From contig NW_023503313.1 in NCBI RefSeq assembly GCF_014529535.1, forward strand, positions 1,694,081 through 1,758,080: a DNA stretch of 64,000 nucleotides, given 5' to 3'. This document shows, in pieces, positions 36,885 to 47,700 of the stretch. The translations under genes were made by a program, and so were the position numbers. The notes beneath the pieces are model-generated. The model did no database searches, was not told the DNA's origin, and saw only the letters and a program-made list of their open reading frames with translations. The stretch's first letter is position 1. Every line of letters starts with the position of its first letter. The DNA comes from Bradysia coprophila (Eukaryota > Arthropoda > Insecta > Diptera > Sciaridae).

Positions 36885-37001
36885 GGATCACATGGCACGA
36901 CGTAAAAAAATTCAACCTGTGCGATTGCCGCCCTGGCCTTCGGCCACGGGCTGCAAACTTCGCACACGGTTGAATTTTTTTACTTTCGTCCCTTGTGATC
37001 C
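36885..37001. repeat. Fold-back repeat (117 bp)
   Basis: Arms of about 55 bases are inverted copies: ggatcaca at the left against tgtgatcc at the right, and gtaaaaaaattcaacc against ggttgaatttttttac. They meet near ggccttcggcc. It directly follows the MITE at 36459-36877. Confidence 0.75.
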
Positions 37002-37533
37002 AAATAACCATTTAAGACTCACTTGACTTACGACAAAGTAATAGAATACACTGTATGTTATAATAGCTTGTTCTATAATGTCAATTCAAGCCGGTAAGGC
37101 CGGTAACGTCGCTTGACGGCGGATGTTGGTGATATTATTGATATTGCAAAGAAAAATTAACGTCAGCTCACGCCATTTGATGAATTGAAAATATGGTGGG
37201 AAATGAAAGTATTTTTATCTCAATTTTATTTTATTTTGACATACCTTGACATAAGTGGTATACAAACTACGACGTTTTTTTAACGTCATCAATTTAACAT
37301 CACTAATAGAAAACCTCGGTTGGCCTGTAGAGGCACAACAGATTTTCTCAGTACTTCATTCTTTCCGCTCTATTTTCTGGTGACATAACTTCAGTCTGGG
37401 GAGTTGTTTCTCATGCTGCTCGTAACTTTAAGAATTCGTAACTTGACAGTTCTTATGGGATTTTATACGCGCAGCAATCAAGTTACGAATATTATGACTT
37501 ACGAAAATACGAGAATCGTCACCCTGGTAAAAT

Positions 37534-37858
37534 CAAAGTATATAAACACTGAAGGTAATGCAAATCCACAGTTACACACGGATCCAAACTTTCAGGTGAA
37601 TTTTAGCTCCGTCATGTTGCACACGTATTGAATTCGTTTGCGTCAAGTTGCATCTAGTGGTGAATTTGGAACGATTTAGCGACGTTATGTTGCACACATA
37701 TAAAATTCGTTTGCGTCAAGTTGTATTTAGTGGTGAATTGGAAGGATTTAGGGTCGTAATGTTGCACAAGTCTAAGCTAGATAACATACGAAAATGAATT
37801 CACCTGAAAGTTTGGATCCGCTGAGGGTCTGCATTACCTTCAGTGTTTATATACTTTG
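37534..37858. mobile_element. Fold-back element with internal tandem repeat (325 bp)
   Basis: Ends are inverted copies of about 60 bases: caaagtatataaacactgaa at the left and its complement ending at 37858. The aaactttcaggtgaatt block at about 37588 is also matched by its complement near 37798. The centre holds two tandem copies of about 71 bases containing attcgtttgcgtcaagttg. Non-coding, superfamily not assigned. Confidence 0.78.
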
Positions 37859-38340
37859 GGTAAAATATCCACAAAATGTCATGGTATAGCTGTGAAGTTG
37901 GTTCACAAATAAAATAGAACGCCTTTGGCTCTGACTACAAACCTTATACTAGTCAAAACAACAAACTACTAAGTAAGCACGTAATCTACCCTTAAAAATT
38001 TTATTAGAGTAAAAAAAATAGAATTCAAATTGATTTGTTTCATCTATCACATTTATAGTCGAAATTAGCCTAATCGTTTGACAGCATCATGTACTCACTA
38101 GCTAGTAGAGTAGTCTCCTGTATAAATTGTGTAAATAACCGAATTTATTAGTATTTTAGGAGGGTTGAGAAAATATTTTTTATAAGTCACAGCCCCAAAT
38201 CAACATATTCAAAGATTCAATGTAATTTATTGATTAAATTTCAATGCTCCAGAGCAAAAATTAAAATCTGAATAAGCCATTTGTGCTACACTTAGATACT
38301 TCTAACAAAAATGTATTTAAAATAGAAATTGAAACGGCAG
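37859..38340. other. Intergenic, no gene seen
   Basis: AT-rich stretch between the fold-back element and the stop codon of the oxygenase gene. It should include the 3' untranslated region of that gene. Confidence 0.45.
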
Positions 38341-39377
38341 TTAGTTTATTACGAATCCACCATATTTACGATCCACACGACTGCGACGATTGTCCAAATG
38401 ACCGTAAACCCTTTGCAGCCAGCGATCTGTTCCGTCATACCGTGGAATGAATGAGGTGCGACCATGCACAGCTACCCTATTGTCAACAATAGCCATATCA
38501 CCGACACGCAGTGGAAAAGTGATCATAGTCTTTATAAATGCCTCACGTAATTCCATCATTGCTGCCTTAGCTAATTCGTTCAGTGGTTCGGTTGCTGCAA
38601 AATCGACAAGTAAATTCGGATCTCCAGGATCACCCACGAGCACAGGATGAGGTGTTTGTTTGCTTGTTATATTTTCAAACGATGGTGGTGGCTTAGTCAG
38701 AAATAGTGGAGTAGCAAGTGCATCGATGGTTTTAGCCGAAAGCAGTGGAAGGGCACGACGAATGGACGAGGTACATAACTAAACGTTATCAGAATTGAAA
38801 CCTGTTTCGCTTTACTTGTTAGTCTGACTCACCTTTGCTTCACCTGTCAAGTCCTCACGGATACATAACAGGCCAATGTAATCAGGACGATTGTCATGGA
38901 ACGCATTTTCTATATGGAATTCTAAAAGTATGGAACCGGCATTGCTTTGTTGTGTCTCTTTTCCTGGCACTGGAACTACGTTTTGCACTAGTGCACCATT
39001 CTTTTCTGGAATGCAATTACTTCGGCAAGCTGAAGCATCACTGCTGTAGTTACAGCTGAAGAAACACTTGCCACCGACTCGACTGAATTTGGTACACACG
39101 GAGTAGGTGGAAGAGGAGTCATTCCAACTACTGGAAGATTACGTAGAATAAGTACACCGTCAGCACCAGGATCACTTCGGAAGCGACGGAGTACAGAAAT
39201 AATTGGCCGTGGTAGTAAAGACGTAACAGTATGTACCGACTCAATCCATTCACATGCATCAATTAGTCTTTTTTGTGTTCCAGCTAAGTGCTCAGCGACT
39301 GCAAGAACTTTATCTTTCTGTTTATTTGTTAACTCGTGGTTGAACTCTTGCGTTGTAGACCATGATTTACAGGGCAT
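38341..39377 (-). CDS. AsnO/VioC-type non-heme iron oxygenase of bacterial origin, with one frameshift
   Basis: Resembles Streptomyces L-asparagine oxygenase AsnO, an Fe(II)/2-oxoglutarate enzyme that hydroxylates the beta-carbon of an amino acid. Two exons, 39377-38833 and 38778-38341, are split by a 54-base intron (GTGAGT...TTTAG). The length, about 327 residues, is near AsnO's 333 or so. Shared blocks: DGVLILRNLPV, PLPPTP, NGALVQNVVPVPG, FHIENAFHDNRPDY, DFAATEP, AIVDNRVAVHGRT, PRYDGTDRWLQR. Counting across the gap, iron ligands fall at His155, Glu157 and His287, with Asp241 and Arg305, the same numbers I recall for AsnO. One base appears to be missing near 39007-39012, between IAFQ and KNGALVQ, in an A-rich run: exon 1 is 545 bases where 546 would fit. 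This is either a real recent break or a sequence error. Flanking host genes and the intron argue against contamination. The insect substrate is unknown. Confidence 0.82.
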
Positions 39378-40441
39378 TTCTTTAAATTTGAATTGGAGTA
39401 TTAGAAGTCTTTTCGGAATGTTTTAAAGAGAGTGAACGGGAGACGAAAAAACAATATAATCGTATCATGGCATCTCACCATGTTTCACGAAAATTGATCA
39501 CATTTTCAGTTATACTTACTTTCCTTATGTATTTCAACACTTTAATCCAAAATAGCCGAAGAATACGAAATTACAAAATTTTTGACCGACTATTCGAGAA
39601 TCTGAGAACAAACTGGTCCCAGGTGATTGTTTTTTGCCTTTTATAGTTGTTCGAGTTATTCCATGACTTCAATTATATTTACCAGCCGATAAGAGTATGG
39701 GTTTTCCTCCTTTTTATTTCAAGTTCCCCGTTTTCTTGGAACGCAAGTGTCAGCTAAATTCAAGTGAAATCATAAACACTGCACAGTACAAACACCTTGT
39801 CGTTGTCAGCATTAACTAGGACTGTTCAAATATATTAGCAAAGATTATTCAGTTTTCTCTTGTAGATGTTCGCAATTAATGAATGAGTGATCGTGTTTCT
39901 TACAAAGTTTTGAAAGAACCTTTCAGAACCTTGGTTTTATATGCTCACGACTCAAAAATTGGGAAAGTACTACTTAAGTAAATTGAGGAAATATTTTCTT
40001 TCTTCGTCCCATCGGCATTATCAAGCAATGTTTTCAGCATATAAATGTGAGAAAAATGATAAATGTCAACAACATTTGAGCGAAAAATTTTAATTTTGAG
40101 ATTTCCCTCGCAGCCTTAAGGGACAGAAAAGCCAAAGACTTGTGAATAAATCTGTGATTCAAACGAACTGGATCGAGTTCTGTTGTGCATTGACTCAATA
40201 TTCAAAACTTTAGACAATGGACCGGGAAGTAGACGATAAGCTGAAGAGGTTGTCAACTCTCTAACCCATATATTTACAATACAAAGTAATACCATGTTTG
40301 GAAAACTTTGGAAAATTTCAATTTGAAGAGAGCAAGAGGAGGAGGGCAATGACATTACTCTCGCACAAAGATTTCAAAAATAAATGTGTTTATCTAGAAC
40401 AGCAAGTCTTGATTTTGAATATATCAGTCAATTCATCATAT
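39378..40441. other. Intergenic, no gene seen
   Basis: Upstream region of the oxygenase gene. No recognised promoter motif, exon or element. Confidence 0.45.
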
Positions 40442-40602
40442 CAACGCACTTCAACCAAAAGTGGTACTCTTAATAGGATACTGAAACTTGACAGTGATCC
40501 ATACCAAATTTTACATTGTAAAAAGAGTGGGAATAAAATTTCATACAAAAAGTACTATATTTGGTAGCTGTCATAAATAGCACTTTTGCTTGAAGTGCGT
40601 TG
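40442..40602. mobile_element. Short MITE (161 bp) with 7-base target duplication
   Basis: Ends are inverted copies of about 22 bases (caacgcacttcaa at the left, ttgaagtgcgttg at the right). The element is flanked by atcatat on both sides (40435-40441 and 40603-40609). Related half-copies with the same caacgcacttcaagca start occur near 40769 and 41730, and a weaker one near 28588, so this is a small family. A 7- or 8-base duplication would suit hAT or P-type elements, but the family is not assigned. Confidence 0.75.
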
Positions 40603-41887
40603 ATCATATCGAAAAATTTGTTTCTTAGAGACCGAAAATTTGAAAATCTGCGATATGTATCGCTTGAAGATAATAAATGAAATATGGAACGAAAATGAAT
40701 CAAGAATTTTTAGATACAGTGGAATATAGGTATTCCCCACGGCAAAGCAGATAAAATGTATGTTGACTCAACGCACTTCAAGCATGAGTGCTACTCTAAC
40801 TACTCTAAATAGGGTACTGAAACTTGACAGTGTGTCACAACAAATTACGGTTTTTCCTTTAATTTTTGAATTTGAAGTAGAATTTTGTTGCAACGCCCAC
40901 ATTCACATGGACATCTTATCAACCACTTATAATCGACTTTGTGTTATTTGTTTTGTTTTCCCTTTTCATCGTCACAGTTCTAAGTACTTCTAATTGTTAC
41001 ATCGAACGACTGATTGATTCGTTGATTTGAGTCTCATAATCCTCCCCTAACTACATACATGGAAGCCTGAAAATATCTTTCGAAAGTACTGAATAGCATA
41101 TCTGTCGACATAAGCTTGTGTATAGATCAATTTGAAATCGATTGACTCAATTGATTGGAATCATTTATGTAACGATTCTTTCACTACATTTTCGAATTGA
41201 GCCATTCACTACAAACCTCAACTAAGATTTCGTATGTAAAAACACTGCAATCACAAAATGTTTAGCAATTAGATGGGATCGGAAAAACCCATTTCAAATT
41301 ACGAGCTGACCCATGCACCTCGTACACAAATAACTGCATTGTGATTTCTGGGTTCTACATAATTCGAACATTGTTAGTGATAATGAAACCGAATCTTTTC
41401 TGAACAGATTAGATATTAAATGTTTTGGCGGTTTAAGTATTAGCAAAGGTAGAAAATGGCTTGAGGTTGCTCTTCCATCAAGGCAATTTTTTGGACATTT
41501 AGCAATCCGAATACAATGTACGATCAATATAGTTACGGATTTACAGTTACTGTTAAACTTACTATAACCAACTTGAAACGCATTCCGAGACCGAAGCCTT
41601 CCGAGCGAATAACTTTGGTTCAAGATATTTTGATGATTTTCAAGTTTCAAATTCTTGGGCTTTCTTCACATAAAACATATTATTCATAGAGCAACAGCAC
41701 TATCGAAATATTTATGTTCAACCTTCATCAACGCACTTCAAGCAAAAGTGGTCGTAGTCGACAGCTGCCAAATAGAGTACCATTTTGTCCGCACTCACCA
41801 CCCATTTCATACATTGTTAGGTTACAAACATTTTATGGTATTTTCTGGGGTAAGACCCTTGACTTTCAGTCAAGGGAACAATATTAG

Positions 41888-42602
41888 CGGCAGTGTATTT
41901 TTCCAACTATCTTCAAATACAAACGAACCGATAGATGTAAACGAATTCTTAGATGTAAGACTTTCGAAATTCAATGTGCAAATCTAACGAGAAATATTCA
42001 ATTCACAGGTCAGTTCATGTCACCTCTATATCCCCTGCATCAATATCTTTCATGCTTCATAGTATAATTCATTTCTTTATTTACGTTCTACAACGTTCGA
42101 AAAAGTGATGATGACTTGTCGATGACGTTGAGATTGTGACCTAAAGTCCTGCACTCTCGCCTTATTTATCACATCTTTTAACGTCGATCTAATACACAGA
42201 ATATGAATATTGCGCTTAACACAACATTTTTTTATGTATTGCAGATATCGATCGCATCGTTAATGTTGACCATATAATGATTCATAATATAAATAGCCAA
42301 TCGAGAAATTACATGACGAATCAATTGGTAAATAGGAAAATAAACAAACAAACAAATGAATTTATGTTAAACGCATTAAGCGACACACCACCAACACCCA
42401 CCCCCCATTCTTATATTAACACCACTAAAAATAGTATGGAAGCATTTTCAACAATAGCGTCACGGTGAGTTAATCAATAATTCCGAAATATTTGTAATTT
42501 CATACGCTGACCTATTATTGTGTTTATTACATATGAAGTGAAAAAAAAAGGGCAATAGACAAAACACTAGCGACTGTATATATCTGCGCCGTTTCGAATT
42601 AA
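41888..42602 (+). CDS. Possible short spliced gene, 3' part, unrecognised
   Basis: Three candidate exons, 41888-41954, 42245-42464 and 42539-42602, have acceptor and donor sites (GATGTAAGA, TATTGCAG, CACGGTGAGT) and compatible phases. Together they give about 115 residues ending ATVYICAVSN and a stop. The reconstructed peptide is basic at first (FKYKRTDRCKRILR), then Asn-rich with a TPPTPTPH stretch. No start exon was found and I recognise no domain. In DNA this AT-rich, a chance run of compatible splice sites is quite possible. It lies about 2 kb upstream of the transporter start. Confidence 0.2.
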
Positions 42603-44759
42603 AAAAAATTGAAATTTTAGCTGGCTAAAAAAAAATATTTATGTGAAATCTTAGATCACTGAATATACAATAGATTAATCATTATAAGAAAAAAGCAAAA
42701 AAAAAAAAGTTTAGACTACATTAAAAGTTTGCAATTATACCGAAGGTCAAACGAAAAAATTCGGTTGTATAAAACTCGTTTCTATTTCAAAGATTTATAA
42801 CATTTGAGAAATGTAGGTACAGTCAGTAGTAATTTTTTTCTTTTCCACCATCCTGTAAAATGGAATATATAAACTACGTATGCATGACACTCTAATACAT
42901 AAATAGTAATCCGTTCTGCACCTTCTTATTAATGTACTTTACTATCGTGACCTCTTACTCTCGTCAATCGTTTTTGTTTATATTATATACGGCAAAGAAT
43001 TTAGATTAAGATTTCTTTTTCCTTCGTCTTTTCGGTTTCACAAAAGCACGTGTCTTCTATTCATTCCATCATTCTCCATCATATACCAAACACTGTGTGC
43101 CATGGCACTATGTTAATAAGGCGCCGTGACGCAAGTCCTAACACTGGACAATTAAAACAAACAAAAAATCCGAAGGACTATCATGGAGCCACATTAGTAA
43201 GGCGACGTGGAAGCAATTCCTAACACATTAAAGAATTTGAAGAAAAAAAAATCCTTAAAATTAGGGAATTTGTTGACTTTAACCCTATGCTTCCATCATC
43301 CAAATCGGTTAGAATTTGCCCGAGATACTAAATTGCAAACATTGGAAATTTGTATGAAAATACAGATTTTCATTTGTTTTGAAATTGATGAATATTTCCA
43401 ACCTTTTTGACTTTGTTATGGTGAAACTTTTGAACTACTCGGTGGATTCGGCTGAAATTTTCAGGGTATGTCAAAGCCAATAATTTCGGAGCAATGAGCG
43501 TTTTAAGCGATTAAACTATGTGAAAATTCAGGGTTTATCGAGTCTTAGATTCTAGCCGACACGTGTTACAGGGTTTTTAGCAATTGTCGCTTATTCGGGA
43601 ACTATGACCGTTTCAAATCTCTAGCCGTGTCTTCCGGCTGAGTTTAAGAGATGAACAGAATCGTACGGCAAAACCCTACTATTTAATGGAAATTCGATTG
43701 AAAAGATGATAGAATAGTCACAAAAGAACTGATATCGCCCAAAAATCACTTACAGTGGAAGTGTGATGCAGGTCCACAAATGACAGCTAAAAAGGAAAGT
43801 GTAAGTCGATAAAAGGACTTGTGTCTCACTTACACCGTAAGTGGTTTTTTGTGCTATACCAATGAGACCTACCTTCATATCAAGCAAATTTTTGAACATT
43901 TTTCTAAGCGCAATACGAATTTTCTTGTGGTTAAATAGTATATATACATATGGATAAACACGTTGAGAGAGTATAGTATAGTACCGTTCATTAACGAACT
44001 TTTATTTTTATTTCTAAACGAAATTTAAAAAATATTTTTTTTTTGTGTTTTTCTTGAAAAATCTATACCTATTAGATAACCATTATGCCAATACACCGAA
44101 ATAAAACAAGTCAAAAATTATGCTCTTGCTCTCGTTATATATTAGAATATGACCAAAAAATGCGTTGCTCGTTCGTCTCCCATATATATTTGCTTATGGT
44201 TTGTCTTATTCTTTCACAATTTTTTTTATAACATTATTCGGTCGAAGAACGAAAAAAGTATAACATCCATCCACGACAATCGTCTGTACTCACAGTGAAG
44301 ATAATAGACGATGACGTAGGGTATGTTATAGAAGAGAGTTGAAATTTCAACGTCAGAAAAATCAATGAATCTGTACGAAGGGGGCACAGCATACGGCTGA
44401 GATGTGTTAGTTGAATGTATCGCACTATAATATGCTTTGCGGGAAAAACAGTACTTCATGAACGTTCGGGGTGATAAGTTAAAAAGTTATATTCCGTTTC
44501 GTTTACCAGTGGTATATTGAGTCATTTTCTGTCTGAAGAAAAAGTTGTTTAACATTTCAATGTGCTAAAATTGAGTCGGAGCGATTAGTTTGTGAATGAT
44601 TTTTCGTGACCAGTTATGGAATGAAATGTCTTTGAGGTGTTCAATAATTGGTGTGGTGTGTACGTGAAAGTATGACATAGAAGAACCAGTGAAAATCAAT
44701 TGTGTTACATCGCCTTTTTCTGTGCTTTCGTGAAAACATACACTCAAAAGATAGTCATA
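42603..44759. other. Upstream region of the amino-acid transporter; no gene seen
   Basis: Should contain the promoter and 5' untranslated region of the plus-strand transporter. Only short chance reading frames occur on either strand, and I identify no element. Confidence 0.45.
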
Positions 44760-47700
44760 ATGGAGACGGAAAAGACTGTTCCGAAGGAAAATGCTAATAA
44801 TGGTAAAGAACATGATAATGGTGGTGAAGAGGTTGGGTTGAAGGCAAAAATGAGTTTATTAAATGGATGTACGGTTATTGTCGGATCAATTATTGGCAGT
44901 GGCATCTTCGTATCTCCTACAGGAGTGCTCATGTATACTGGCAGTGTTAATATGGCTTTAATTGTATGGACAATATCGGGAGTTTTTTCAATGGTAAGTA
45001 ATTTTTAAATTGGATTTTCCATATGTTCTGGGCATTGGAAATGGGCTAGAACAGTTCATTTACCTTCTATTCGAACAAATATTTTCCCTCATAAGCTTCG
45101 TTCCCTTTGACCTTGAAATCAAACGACAATGGAATCTCAAATTGCTGGATTGGAAAATCAAATGCTTTTAGTAAAATGTCATAAGAAATGGATCTAGTTT
45201 TCTCTATCGTTCTTTACACCAAAAAGAAATGTTTAGAAACTTGTCAAAGAAAATTTGATAAGACCACGAACAATGAAATTTATGAGAGATAACACCAATC
45301 TTAGGTAAGAACAAACACATGAATTCCAAACAATTTCATTAATTTTCTTTATTTCAAACTGTCTGATAAATGAGCTGTACTACAAGCAATTATATATTCA
45401 TTTAACAGTCTGCATTGTTTATGGTCGCGTCAACTCAGTACATTTATTTTCACAAAAAATTAAATTTCAATTTGACGTTAGACCGAGTTCTTTTTCTAAA
45501 AAGAAGCACCCAATCTCAACAAAAGCTCATATCGAACCCCTATTTCCTTCAAGATGCGAGAACTGATCCACTCTGATATCTAGCAGCCATTCACAAATTA
45601 CGCAAAAAAGTATGGTGAAAATATAGTAAAAATACATGAAGCGTGAGCAGTAACTTCCCCTACCCTTCGATGAGTGCGTAATTTATAAATGACCGCCTTG
45701 GCAGTCATAATAATTGTCAAACTTGCGGAATCTATGAAAATAACTAAAATTACTCCTCATTCGCAGTTCATCAAGAAAAAGCGCCAAATATCAACCGACA
45801 AGCAAATTAAGAAATTACGAAGTTAATTAATCCCATGCTTCTCTATTCAAACGATAGCAACGGGATGCATGAATAAATAATTTACCTGTTCAATATGCAA
45901 AAACTTTTAAGTTCCACCCAAACAAAAAACCTGCTCAATAAATCTAAACATTCGGTAGAAGTAAGCTTTAACCGTTTTTCTTATAGAAAATTCGAGATTT
46001 TTGTTATGTTTATCTTAATCGGTTAAGGTTCATAAAATTTGTAGAAAATTTTTGAGAAAAAATAATATTTAATAAAATACAAAGCAAGTAATAACTAAAC
46101 GATGGTGATTCATTGTCCACTGTAAAGTCCAAATCGTATTTCCCCACTCGATCTATTTATGTGAAATACTCACTCATTTACACTGACAATAATGATTTAT
46201 TTTTTTCCACTTTATCTCATAACGTGTTCGGCTATATTATTTGCATACGAAATTTCCGATAGTTCGTTCTTTCTGATAGCATTATCTCTAGGTAGGTATC
46301 TCTGCATTTATATTCTATTTTGAATATTAAATTTTTGAATAAATTTGCTTCTTGACCATTTGCTTCGCAGAAGTGGTGGTCAGTCTTATATCATTCGTCC
46401 ATTAAATTAGTTACAAGAAACAAAATGCTTCGACCGATGTCTTTAGATTATGACTGTCTGCTATATCCAAAATAATTTGATGAAACTATAATGTATGAAA
46501 CGTGCGTAAATGTCTGCAAGTAATCTACCGCCGACCGTCATATTTTCAGTATTTTCACCAAAACGTTTTTTTTTTGGTCAACAAATGAAAATTGTAAAAT
46601 GTAAAAATTGAAAGGTAAATTTTTCGAAGACCAACTGGCAAACTTCCCAAAATGTTGTGACATTGTCTCTCTTCATCGTCGTCCGAAGACTTAAACAAAA
46701 TAAACAAGAATCTCTGTTTGTAATAATTAATGCGAACGAACTGTTTTTTTTTCGCGGTTCGTTACATAATTCATTTCGAAAACAAAAAAATTGTTTTGGT
46801 ATATTTCGATGCGATAACACACATTATTTTCTATAAATTTTAATTTGTTTATGTTTGATGTGCGTTAAATGCAGTCAAGGTTCTACATGCATAATATCCT
46901 GACTGCATTAGCGTTCTATATGAATAGTCACCCTTTTGTAATTTGAATAATCTCCAGTTTAGATGAAGCAAAAGTGTGTGTGAAATGGACGTATAAAAGA
47001 TTCAAATGAGATGAAACTGTAAGTTACTCGTTCAATTCTTTTAAGAGGGCAAAACAAAAAACAAAACTTTTAACACTTACAACTGTATGTAACCAATCGG
47101 CGGTTGTATCTAAAAAGAAAACTGGTGCTGTTATCACTTAAAGTTCTTTGTAGCTTCTTATGGGGATAATAACGTGAAACACGAGTTTTCATAACTCGGA
47201 TCACATTCTGAATTTCATTAGTGTGAATCATCGTACGCAAACACTAGCACAACACAACGTAGGTCGGAGGGTTGAACGTTATTGGCGGAAATTGGTTGTA
47301 TGTGCATATGGATATTTGACTTAAATCGATAAAAATGCGAGGGAAAATTCTTTCCGACCGCCCGATTCATCCTGAATATTACCAGAAGATTACGTCCGTT
47401 TTTGGACATTTTTTTTGGAAAATTATCACAAATTTAGCCAGACTATGAATCACTACCGTGGGGAAATATGTATATGACTGAAAACATTCGTTCCAACACA
47501 CGATTTTTCAACATTGACACCAAAAATAGTTATTTATCCAATTGAGGTGCAAAATACTTTATTAGACTTTAGATGTGTCATCGCTAGCATAATATACACA
47601 TCGCTAGCCTAATAAAGTACTTTGCATCGAGTTGCATACAACGTTTTATGCCATAGAGGCGTCTAAAGTTTATACCGATTTATAATTAGTTGGCAGAAAA

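Noticed and set aside
41294-41650. 118-codon open frame on the minus strand
   Set aside because: No recognisable motif, and its composition fits chance translation of AT-rich DNA.
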